Source: Actinomadura sp. BRA 177 (GTDB taxonomy: Bacteria > Actinomycetota > Actinomycetes > Streptosporangiales > Streptosporangiaceae). Taken from it: DNA of 38,641 bases. Of the stretch, positions 16,063 through 22,988 are shown one piece after another (positions within the stretch are counted from its first letter, which is position 1; the number at the start of each line of letters is the position of its first letter). Made by a program: the position numbers and the translations under genes. The DNA is taken from positions 1 to 38,641 of the forward strand of contig NZ_JABXFD010000340.1 in assembly GCF_013372625.1 (NCBI RefSeq). The letters are read 5' to 3'. The notes below the pieces were generated by a model. That model saw only the letters and a program-made list of their open reading frames with translations, had not been told where the DNA came from and did no database searches.

Positions 16063-16386
16063 ATGCCCTGGATCCTCGTCATCGTCGCCGGCCTCTTCGA
16101 GGTCGCCATGGCCCTCTGCCTCAAGGGCAGCAAGGGCTTCACCGAGCCGCTGCCGTCCGCCGGCTTCCTCGTGTTCGCCGTGACCAGCTTCGGGCTGCTC
16201 AGCCTGGCGCTGAAGAACCTCGACGTCGGCACCGCGTACGCCGTCTGGGTGGGCATCGGGGCGGTCGGGACGGCCGCGCTCGGCATGCTCGTCATGGGCG
16301 ACCAGGTCTCGGTAGTCAAGATCGTCGCGCTGGCGTTCATCATCCTCGGCGTCATCGGCCTGAACCTCGCCGGAGGCGGGCACTGA
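16063..16386 (+). CDS. gdx: SMR-family guanidinium exporter (Gdx/SugE type)
   Basis: Four-helix small multidrug resistance protein of 107 residues that works as an antiparallel dimer, exchanging guanidinium for protons. The essential glutamate is in GLFEVAMALCLK (Glu13), and the Gdx-type signature AYAVWVGIGAVGTA differs from the EmrE-type AYAIWSGVG. KGSKGFTEP after helix 1 also fits Gdx. ATG 16063 has GGGAG seven bases upstream, inside the sequence that can pair with the riboswitch region. The riboswitch upstream is independent evidence for guanidinium as substrate. Confidence 0.93.
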   Translation: MPWILVIVAGLFEVAMALCLKGSKGFTEPLPSAGFLVFAVTSFGLLSLALKNLDVGTAYAVWVGIGAVGTAALGMLVMGDQVSVVKIVALAFIILGVIGLNLAGGGH

Positions 16387-16491
16387 ACCCCGCCCGAGGC
16401 GGCGGGCACTGACCGCGCCCCACCGCAAGGCCCCCGGACGGCCGCACACGGCCACAAAACCCGGCCATTGCCAGGTCACAGCAGTTTCCTC

Positions 16492-16517
16492 GGAACGTAA
16501 TCTCCCGTAACAACGTC
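16492..16517 (+). promoter_or_regulatory. Possible ECF-sigma promoter for the Spo0M gene
   Basis: GGAAC at 16492-16496, followed after 17 bases by CGTC at 16514-16517, resembles SigE/SigH-class ECF promoters (GGAAC, 16-17 bases, CGTT/CGTC). It lies about 50 bases upstream of the Spo0M start. Sequence match only. Confidence 0.3.
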
Positions 16518-16568
16518 TATGGGACGAGAAGAGCGCGGCGAGTGCTCGTACACGGGAGGGACCGGACC

Positions 16569-17354
16569 TTGGTCTTCAAGAAGCTGCGGCAGGCGATGGG
16601 CATCGGCGGCCCGTCGATCGAAACGATCCTGCACGACCCGAACACGACGCCGGGCGGCGTCGTGACCGGCGAGGTCACCATCATCGGCGGCGAGTACAAC
16701 TCCGACATCAAGTCGGTGAACCTCGCCCTCCGCACCAAGGTCGAGGTCGAGTCCGGCGACAACGAGTACAACCAGAACCTGGAGTACGCCAAGATGCCCG
16801 TGGCGGGCGGGTTCAGCCTCCAGCAGGGCATGCGCCACAGCATCCCGTTCCAGATGCCCATCCCGTGGGAGGCGCCGCTCACCCACATGTACGGGCACCC
16901 GCTGCGCGGCACCACCGTCGGCATCGCGACCGAGCTGGAGGTCGCGGGGGCGCTCGACCCGGGCGACCTCGACCCCATCGCCGTCCACCCGCTGCCCGCG
17001 CAGGAGCGCATCCTCGCGGCGTTCTCCAACCTCGGCTTCCAGTTCCGCAACGCCGACTGCGAGAAGGGCCGCATCTGGGGCGTCCACCAGGAGCTGCCGT
17101 TCTACCAGGAGATCGAGTTCTACCCGCCGGGCCAGTACGCGCGCGGCATCAAGCAGCTCGAAGTGACGTTCGTGTCGAACCCGCACTCCATGGAGGTCGT
17201 GCTGGAGCTGGACAAGCGCGGCGGCGTGTTCACCGAGGGGCACGACGCGTTCAGCCGGTTCACCGTCGACTACGCGAGCGTCGACCACACCGACTGGGAG
17301 CGGCAGCTCGACGGCTTCCTGCAGGAGGCCGGCCGTCGCCGCGGCTTCTTCTAG
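16569..17354 (+). CDS. Spo0M-family sporulation-control protein
   Basis: Arrestin-fold cytoplasmic protein of 261 residues. From TTG 16569 it opens VFKKLRQAMGIGGPSIETIL, as Spo0M proteins do, then carries the two arrestin-like beta-sandwich domains (PGGVVTGEVTIIGG; MRHSIPFQMPIPWEAPLT; GIATELEVAGALDPGDLDPI). The C-terminal part ends in a basic tail GRRRGFF. GGAGGG at 16555-16560 sets the TTG start; GTG 16542 would be too far upstream. In Bacillus, Spo0M affects sporulation stage 0, and in actinomycetes its role is little known. It is monocistronic, closed by the hairpin at 17367-17400. Confidence 0.88.
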   Translation: MVFKKLRQAMGIGGPSIETILHDPNTTPGGVVTGEVTIIGGEYNSDIKSVNLALRTKVEVESGDNEYNQNLEYAKMPVAGGFSLQQGMRHSIPFQMPIPWEAPLTHMYGHPLRGTTVGIATELEVAGALDPGDLDPIAVHPLPAQERILAAFSNLGFQFRNADCEKGRIWGVHQELPFYQEIEFYPPGQYARGIKQLEVTFVSNPHSMEVVLELDKRGGVFTEGHDAFSRFTVDYASVDHTDWERQLDGFLQEAGRRRGFF

Positions 17355-17366
17355 ACGCCATCATGG

Positions 17367-17400
17367 GATCCCCTCCGCGATCTTGATCGCGGAGGGGATC
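17367..17400 (+). terminator. Perfect 16-bp hairpin after the Spo0M gene
   Basis: GATCCCCTCCGCGATC at 17367-17382 and its exact complement at 17385-17400 with two bases between. In practice a 14- to 15-bp stem with a short loop. It starts 12 bases after the stop codon and ends 20 bases before the start of the next gene, so it may also affect that gene's leader. Confidence 0.75.
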
Positions 17401-17420
17401 GCCGCGTGGAAAGAGGTTCC

Positions 17421-18878
17421 GTGCCCCAGCCCCCCGGACTGAACGACGCGGAACGGCGCCTGTGGGCCGCGTTCCCGACCGGCGCCACCGTCGTCCTCGG
17501 CGACGGCTGCCCCGCCGGCCCCGACCCCGACCGGATCGTCCGCGCCGAGATCATCACCAAGCTGCTGCTGGGCGCCTGCGACACCCGGGCGGGCGCGGTC
17601 GCGGCCGTCCGGCTCCGCGGCGCCTACGTCACGGGTCAGCTGGACGTGACCGGCGGCACCGTCGAGCACGAGCTGCGGCTGGAGGACTGCCGGCTCGTCG
17701 AGGAACCGGACTTCTCCAACGCCGAGACCCGCCAGCTGCGGCTGTCCGGCTGCCGGATGCCGGGCTTCGACGGCGGCGGACTGCGCGCCGACGGCTATCT
17801 CAGCCTGTCCGGGTCGCACATCGACGGCGAGGTGCGGCTGCCGAGGGCGCAGCTCAGCGGCGGCCTCCGGATGAACGGGACGCGCATCACCGCGTCCGGC
17901 CCGAACCGGTGGGCGATCTTCAGCGGCGGGCTCGTCGTGGACGTCGGCACGTTCATCCGCGACGCCGAGATCACCGGCGGCGTCCGGTTCGTCGGGGCGC
18001 GGATGAACGGCGGCCTGTTCATGGAACGCACCACGCTGTCCAACCCCGGGCGGATCGCGCTGGACGCGCAGAACATGGTGGTCGAGGACGCCGCCGAGTT
18101 CAGCAACGGCTTCACCGCGCTCGGCACCGTCCGGCTGCGCAGCGCCCGCTTCAACGGCATCCTGTCGTTCTCCCGGGCGCGCCTGGACGCCACCGACCCG
18201 TCCCGGATGGCGCTGCACGCCAGCCACATCGTGGCGGACGAGCTGCTCCTCTGGCCGGACGAGAAGATCCAGGGCCGGGTGTCGCTGTCCTACTCCCGGA
18301 TCGACCTGATCATGGACCATCCGTCCGTCTGGCCGGACGAGCTGTACCTGAACGGCATGTCGTACCAGACGTTGCGCGGCGCCGACTTCAAGGACCGGCT
18401 CAGCTGGGTGTCGCGGGACAAGGAGTTCCACCTCCAGCCGTACGAGCAGCTCGCCGCCTGGTACCACAGCATCGGCTCCGACGACGTGGCGCGGAAGGTG
18501 CAGCTCGCCAAGCTGCGGGCCCGCCGCCGTCGCCTGCACCCGGTCGCCAAGGCGTGGAACCACCTGCTCGACTGGACGGTCGGGTTCGGCTACCGGCCTT
18601 GGCTCGCGTTCGCATGGTTCGCGGCGCTGCTGGCCACCGGGACGACGGTGTTCTCGATCGAGCATCCCCGGCCGGTCAAGCCGGGCGACGAGCTGCCCGC
18701 CTTCCACGCGCTGATCTACACGCTCGACCTGCTGATCCCGCTCGACACGTTCGGGCAGCAGCTGTCGTACGACGCGGTGAACTGGTCGCGCTGGGTGGCG
18801 TACGGGCTCGTCACCACGGGCTGGGTGCTGGCGACCGCGCTGATCGCGGGCGTGACGCGCGTGCTGCGTCCGAACTGA
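17421..18878 (+). CDS. Beta-helix-like membrane-associated protein
   Basis: Protein of about 485 residues. An N-terminal half of repetitive short beta-strands (LRGAYVTGQLDVTGG; LRLEDCRLVEEPDFSNA; LRLSGCRMPGF; LSLSGSHIDGEVRL; LRMNGTRIT) reads like a right-handed beta-helix related to pentapeptide-repeat folds. After a basic linker (KLRARRRRLHP) come three predicted membrane helices (WLAFAWFAALLATGTTVFS; HALIYTLDLLIPL; WVAYGLVTTGWVLATALIAGV). Relatives in Streptomyces are called membrane-associated oxidoreductase, but I see no redox site, so that name is not supported. GTG 17421 has GGAAAGAGG four bases upstream and is preferred over GTG 17406. Function unknown. Confidence 0.75.
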   Translation: MPQPPGLNDAERRLWAAFPTGATVVLGDGCPAGPDPDRIVRAEIITKLLLGACDTRAGAVAAVRLRGAYVTGQLDVTGGTVEHELRLEDCRLVEEPDFSNAETRQLRLSGCRMPGFDGGGLRADGYLSLSGSHIDGEVRLPRAQLSGGLRMNGTRITASGPNRWAIFSGGLVVDVGTFIRDAEITGGVRFVGARMNGGLFMERTTLSNPGRIALDAQNMVVEDAAEFSNGFTALGTVRLRSARFNGILSFSRARLDATDPSRMALHASHIVADELLLWPDEKIQGRVSLSYSRIDLIMDHPSVWPDELYLNGMSYQTLRGADFKDRLSWVSRDKEFHLQPYEQLAAWYHSIGSDDVARKVQLAKLRARRRRLHPVAKAWNHLLDWTVGFGYRPWLAFAWFAALLATGTTVFSIEHPRPVKPGDELPAFHALIYTLDLLIPLDTFGQQLSYDAVNWSRWVAYGLVTTGWVLATALIAGVTRVLRPN

Positions 18879-18945
18879 CCCGCGTCCGAACCAACCCGCC
18901 GCCCGGGGCGTCCACCGGGGTAGGGATCAACGAGAATGGGACTCC

Positions 18946-19692
18946 ATGGGCACGTATCTGATCACGGGGGCGACGGGCGGCATCGGGACGGCGGTCGCCG
19001 AGCTGCTGCGCGAGCGCGGGCATGACCTGATCCTCACCGGCCGCTCCCCCGAGCGGCTCGAAACCCTCACCAAGACGCTGGCGTCCGACGCGCACGCCGC
19101 CACCCAGCTCATCAACCCGGGCGCCGTGGCGTCGCCGCCGCGCAACGCGTCCATCACCACGATCCCGCTCGACCTGACGGAGCCGCGCCGCATCGAGGCG
19201 TCGCTGGCGGCGGCCGGGCTGCCCGAGCGGCTGGACGGCGTCGTCCACGCGGCGGGCATGGTGCACCTGTCACCGGTCGCCGAACTGGAGGCCGACGAGT
19301 GGATGGAGCACCTGTCGGTCAACCTGGTGTCCGCGGCCGAGATGACCCGCCTGCTCCTGCCCGCGTTGCGCGCCGCCGAAGGCCACGTGGTCTTCGTGAA
19401 CTCCACGGCCGGCCTGCGCGCCAACCCCGAATGGTCGGCATACGCCGCGAGCAAGTTCGGCCTGCGCGCACTGGCCGATTCGCTGCGCGCCGAGGAGTCG
19501 TCCCTACGCGTCACGACCGTCTACCCGGGACGGACGGCCACGGAGATGCAGCGCAGGGTGCGCGCACAGGAAGGCCACCCTTACGCCGAGGACGACTTCG
19601 CCGCGCCGGGAACCGTGGCCCGCGTCCTGGTGGCCGCGCTTGAGACCTCCCGCGACGCGGTCGTCTCCGACGTCACCGTCCGCCCGAACTAG
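18946..19692 (+). CDS. Short-chain dehydrogenase/reductase (SDR)
   Basis: NAD(P)-dependent oxidoreductase of 248 residues with the classical SDR layout: TGATGGIG at residues 7-14, HAAGM in place of NNAG, and catalytic Tyr166-Lys170 in SAYAASKFG with a preceding serine in VNSTAGL. A Ser/Pro/Asn-rich insertion (about residues 45-67) follows beta2, which is unusual. No ribosome site is visible, but GAGAAT (18932-18937) eight bases before the ATG could be a -10 box, so the message may be leaderless. The stop shares CTAG with the convergent rhomboid gene. Substrate cannot be predicted. Confidence 0.88.
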   Translation: MGTYLITGATGGIGTAVAELLRERGHDLILTGRSPERLETLTKTLASDAHAATQLINPGAVASPPRNASITTIPLDLTEPRRIEASLAAAGLPERLDGVVHAAGMVHLSPVAELEADEWMEHLSVNLVSAAEMTRLLLPALRAAEGHVVFVNSTAGLRANPEWSAYAASKFGLRALADSLRAEESSLRVTTVYPGRTATEMQRRVRAQEGHPYAEDDFAAPGTVARVLVAALETSRDAVVSDVTVRPN

Positions 19693-20276
19693 GTGCGGCG
19701 CAGGAACCAGGACGCGAGGACGCCGCCGATCAGCCCGAACAGGTGGCCCTGCCACGAGATGCCGGGGTCGCCGGGGATCACGCCGAAGATCATCGTCCCG
19801 TAGACGGCGACGACGGCGACCGCGATGCCGATGTCGAGCAGCCGCCGCTCAAAGATGCCGCGCCCGACCAGGTAGCCGAAGAACCCGAAGATCAGGATGC
19901 TGGATCCGAGCGTGTTCGCCGAGCTGAGGAACCACACCCCGAGCCCGCCGACCACGATGATGATCAGGCTGGCGGCGAGGAACTTGCCGATGCCGCGCGC
20001 GGCCGCGATGAACCCGAGGATGAGGAACGGGAGCGTGTTGGCCATGAGGTGCCCGAAGCCGGCGTGCATGAACGGGGCGGTGAAGATGTCCGGAAGATCG
20101 TCCACGTCGCGCGGCTGGATGCCGAACCGGTCGAGCCAGCCGTTGGTCGTGTAGTCGAACGCCTCCAGGACCCACATCACCGCGGTCACCGAAACGATCA
20201 GGATCGCCGACGACAGCGCGCGCACGCCGTGCTTCGCCAGCTCATCGGAACGTTGCCGGTCGGGGGTGTAGCTCAT
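19689..20276 (-). CDS. Rhomboid-family intramembrane serine protease
   Basis: Membrane protein of 195 residues with six predicted helices. The rhomboid HxxxxHxxxN signature is HAGFGHLMAN (His71, His76, Asn80), the catalytic serine is in GSSILIFGFFG (Ser126) and the catalytic histidine in WQGHLFGLIGG (His178). The usual GxSG is GSSI here, so the glycine after the serine is isoleucine, which may alter the oxyanion site. ATG 20276 has GGTGGAG four bases upstream and is preferred over the GTG at 20285. Substrate is unknown. Confidence 0.87.
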   Translation of the reverse strand: MSYTPDRQRSDELAKHGVRALSSAILIVSVTAVMWVLEAFDYTTNGWLDRFGIQPRDVDDLPDIFTAPFMHAGFGHLMANTLPFLILGFIAAARGIGKFLAASLIIIVVGGLGVWFLSSANTLGSSILIFGFFGYLVGRGIFERRLLDIGIAVAVVAVYGTMIFGVIPGDPGISWQGHLFGLIGGVLASWFLRRT

Positions 20277-20365
20277 GTTCTCCACCGTAAGTCTGGACGT
20301 CCCTGCCTGGTCAACGACCGGGGCGGCCGGAAGGTGCCATCGGGCGTTTCCGGCATAGTGGACGG

Positions 20366-21295
20366 ATGCGTGCAGCGATCTGCGAAGAACTCGGCTCGGT
20401 GGTCGTCAAGGACACCGGCGCCCCCACCCCCGGCCCCGGCCACGTCCTCGTCACCGTGGAGGCCGCCGGCGTCAACTACGTGGACGCCCTCTTCGTCCAG
20501 GGCCGGTACCAGATCAAGCCACCGCTGCCTTTCGTCCCGGGCAGCGAGGTGGCGGGCACGCTTCCCTCGGGCGAACGCGTCCTGGCGATGTGCGGCCTGG
20601 GCGGCTTCGCGACGCGCGTGGCGGTCCCCGCCGCCTCCGCCGTCCCGATCCCGGACGCCCTCGACTTCCCACGCGCCGCCACATTCACGCAGAGCTACTG
20701 CACGGCCCTGTTCGCCCTCCGCGACCGCGCGAACCTGCAACCAGGCGAAACCGTACTGGTCCTGGGCGCCGGCGGCGGCGTGGGCCTGGCCGCGATCCAG
20801 GTCGCGAAAACTCTGGGCGCCCGAGTCCTGGCCGCCGCGTCAACACCGGCCAAACAGGAAGCCGCCCGCAACGCGGGCGCCGACGAGACGGTGTCCAGCA
20901 CCGAAGACATCAAGACAACGGCCCGCGCCTGGTCGGACGGCGGCGTCGACATCGTTTACGACCCGGTCGGCGGCGCACTCGCCGACCCCGCCCTGCGCGC
21001 ACTGCGCGAACAGGGCCGCTACGTCGTGATCGGGTTCGCGTCCGGGGACATCCCGTCCCTCCCGCTGAACCAGGTCCTGCTGCGCAACCGCGCGATCGTC
21101 GGCGTCGACTGGGGCGCCTGGTCGATGCGGAACCCGCGGGACCAGCGCGCCCTGCTCGACGAACTCCTCGCCATGGTCGCGAAGGGAGACCTCACCCCGG
21201 TGCCGCCCCGCACGGCACCTCTCGCCTCAGCGGCCGAGGTGCTGGACGACCTGCTGAACCGCCGCGTCGTGGGGAAGGTGGCCCTGCTCCCCTAG
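20366..21295 (+). CDS. Quinone oxidoreductase-like zinc-type MDR protein
   Basis: NADPH-dependent medium-chain oxidoreductase of 309 residues. The GroES-like N-terminal domain has AAGVNYVDALFVQGRY and PFVPGSEVAGTL; the Rossmann domain has VLGAGGGVGLAAIQVAK. It lacks the cysteine ligands of the zinc-binding alcohol dehydrogenases, as quinone oxidoreductases do. No Shine-Dalgarno is visible, but CATAGT sits seven bases before the ATG and could be a -10 for a leaderless transcript. The stop shares CTAG with the convergent whiB. It is close in type to NADPH:quinone reductases; physiological substrate unknown. Confidence 0.87.
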   Translation: MRAAICEELGSVVVKDTGAPTPGPGHVLVTVEAAGVNYVDALFVQGRYQIKPPLPFVPGSEVAGTLPSGERVLAMCGLGGFATRVAVPAASAVPIPDALDFPRAATFTQSYCTALFALRDRANLQPGETVLVLGAGGGVGLAAIQVAKTLGARVLAAASTPAKQEAARNAGADETVSSTEDIKTTARAWSDGGVDIVYDPVGGALADPALRALREQGRYVVIGFASGDIPSLPLNQVLLRNRAIVGVDWGAWSMRNPRDQRALLDELLAMVAKGDLTPVPPRTAPLASAAEVLDDLLNRRVVGKVALLP

Positions 21296-21630
21296 GCCGC
21301 CGACGCGTGCTCCGACTCGGACGCGTCGCCGCGCACCACGATGACGGGCAGCGGCTTGCGGACCGGGGCGTCGGCCGTCCGGCGCAGGTAGCGGCGCTCC
21401 TCCGGGGTCGTCCCGCCCCAGATGCCGTCGGGCTCGCCGACCTTCAGCGCCCAGGTGAGGCACTCGGCGATCACCGGGCAGTTCGCGCAGATCGCCTTGG
21501 CGGCGTCCTGCTGCTCCTGGAGCACCTCCGCCGAGTAGCCGATCGGGAAGAACAGGTCGGGATCGGCACCACGGCAGATGGCGTGGTCGGTCCAGTGCTC
21601 CTCGTTCTCGTTGTTCTCGTTGCTGTGCAT
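21292..21630 (-). CDS. WhiB-family iron-sulfur transcriptional regulator
   Basis: Actinobacterial [4Fe-4S] regulator of 112 residues. The four cluster ligands are Cys19, Cys48, Cys51 and Cys57 (AICRGADPDLFF; AICANCPVIAEC), followed by the beta-turn GIWGG (69-73) and a basic C-terminal DNA-contacting region. ATG 21630 has GGAG eight to twelve bases upstream; a longer frame upstream is non-coding. It is divergent from the GNAT gene, and two GTAGTACTAC palindromes stand in its promoter region. Which WhiB class this is cannot be settled by eye; FFPIGYSAEVLQEQ is somewhat unlike WhiB1. Confidence 0.93.
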   Translation of the reverse strand: MHSNENNENEEHWTDHAICRGADPDLFFPIGYSAEVLQEQQDAAKAICANCPVIAECLTWALKVGEPDGIWGGTTPEERRYLRRTADAPVRKPLPVIVVRGDASESEHASAA

Positions 21631-21700
21631 TGGCTTCTCCCTGCGCCGCGACGAGACCACCGTGCGGTTTCCGGCTCGGCGGGGGTGGTCTCCACTCAAC

Positions 21701-21725
21701 GTAGTACTACAACCCGTAGTACTAC
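21701..21725. promoter_or_regulatory. Twin perfect palindromes between whiB and the GNAT gene
   Basis: GTAGTACTAC, a perfect 10-bp palindrome, occurs at 21701-21710 and again at 21716-21725, start to start 15 bases. Flanks also repeat (CAAC/CCC). For leftward whiB transcription the right copy can coincide with a -10 (TAGTAC) placed 17 bases after TTGCAA. A dimeric regulator binding both sites would control whiB and perhaps the GNAT gene. The regulator is unknown. Confidence 0.6.
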
Positions 21726-21773
21726 AAGACATACGTGAACGTTGCAACTTAGCGGCCGGATAACCTGGGAGGT

Positions 21774-22244
21774 GTGCAGCGTGATCAAGAAGTGACCTTC
21801 CGCGAGGCGACGGCGGCCGATCTTCCGCAGATCGTCCGGCTACTCGCCGACGATCCCCTCGGATCCACCCGCGAAACACCGGGAGAGGAGATCCCGGAGG
21901 CCTACTTCACCGCCTTCGCCGCGATCGAGAAGGACCCCAACAACGCGGTGATCGTCGCCGAGGTCGCGGGCGACCTCGCCGGCACCCTCCAGCTCACCTA
22001 CATCCCCGGCCTCACCTACACCGGCGGCGAGCGCGCCCAGATCGAGGGCGTCCGCGTGGCCGCCGAACAACGCGGCGCCGGCGTCGGCCAGCTAATGATC
22101 AACTGGGCCATCGACCAGGCCCGAGCCCGCGGCTGCCGCGTGGTCCAGCTCACCACCGACCGCCAGCGCCCCGACGCCATCCGCTTCTACCAGAAAATAG
22201 GCTTCCGCCCCTCCCACATGGGCATGAAGTACCACCTCACCTAG
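21774..22244 (+). CDS. GNAT-family N-acetyltransferase
   Basis: Acetyl-CoA-dependent acyltransferase of 156 residues. The core is visible as FREATAADLPQIVRLLADD (strand 1/helix 1), EGVRVAAEQRGAGVGQLMIN carrying the Q/RxxGxG/A loop for CoA, and CRVVQLTTDRQRPDAIRFYQ with FYQKIGF (motif B). TAACCT at 21761-21766 is a fair -10 box and would place transcription start at about the GTG 21774, so translation may be leaderless; GGGAGG directly before the GTG is too close to be a normal ribosome site. GTG 21792 is an alternative. The stop shares CTAG with the convergent DUF429 gene. Substrate unknown. Confidence 0.88.
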   Translation: MQRDQEVTFREATAADLPQIVRLLADDPLGSTRETPGEEIPEAYFTAFAAIEKDPNNAVIVAEVAGDLAGTLQLTYIPGLTYTGGERAQIEGVRVAAEQRGAGVGQLMINWAIDQARARGCRVVQLTTDRQRPDAIRFYQKIGFRPSHMGMKYHLT

Positions 22245-22936
22245 GCCCAGATGGCACAGGGGACGCCGTCACTGGAGGCGTACGGCTCCGCCGGAAGGCA
22301 ACGCGCCTCCCCCAGCGCCACCCGCCGAGCCGTCCAGGCGGCGGCCGCGGCATCGAGAACGTCATCGACCCGCGCCTTCCTCCCGGCTGTGCCGAGGTCC
22401 CCTTCGAGGACGATGCCCGCCCCGGCCAGCAGGCCCCGGCGTTTCTCCATGCCGGCCCAGCTCGCCTTGGTGGTGTCCAGAGGCCCATCGCCCAGTTCGG
22501 CGAAGCTCAACTCGGGATGGACCTCGACGATCCGGCGCGACCGTGACCGCCGGACCCACTCGTCGACCTCCAGGACTTTGCCCTTGAGCGCGAAAGCCTG
22601 GGCCGAGATGCCCTTCCCGGTGATCTCCCGGTTGATCTCGTTGGCCTCGGCGTGCGTCGCGCCTTCGAACGCCCGCCGCACCGGCGTGATGAACACGGTC
22701 GAACGGCGGGGGCCGAGCTCCTTGCGCGCGCACTCGTCCGCTTCCCGGACGCCGTCGTCCGGCAGGCCGATCGGCATGTCGATCGCGATCACGTCGACTT
22801 TCCCGGCCTGGTCGGCTGCGGTGACCAGGGTCTCGATGTGATGCGCGAAGTAGGCGACGGCCGGCCCGTTACTCAGCGCGATGCCCACCCATCCGCCAGC
22901 ACAGGCGTCCACTCCCAGTACGCGGCTGTTCAGCAC
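22241..22936 (-). CDS. DUF429 domain protein
   Basis: Protein of 231 residues with the RNase H-like DUF429 fold: opening VLGVDACAGGWVGIAL, then IDMPIGLPD, and ECARKELGPRRSTVFITPVR with a conserved EVHPELSFAEL. The acidic residues at the ends of beta1 and beta4 match the family's presumed active site, but the reaction is unknown (a nuclease role has been suggested). Start GTG 22936 lies just after GAGG and so is uncertain. It is separated by 52 bases from the phosphotransferase gene on the same strand. Confidence 0.85.
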   Translation of the reverse strand: MLNSRVLGVDACAGGWVGIALSNGPAVAYFAHHIETLVTAADQAGKVDVIAIDMPIGLPDDGVREADECARKELGPRRSTVFITPVRRAFEGATHAEANEINREITGKGISAQAFALKGKVLEVDEWVRRSRSRRIVEVHPELSFAELGDGPLDTTKASWAGMEKRRGLLAGAGIVLEGDLGTAGRKARVDDVLDAAAAAWTARRVALGEARCLPAEPYASSDGVPCAIWA

Positions 22937-22988
22937 ACCTCATCATGGCCTCGAACCGTTCGCCGTGCGTGCTTGCGACCGGTGGTGG

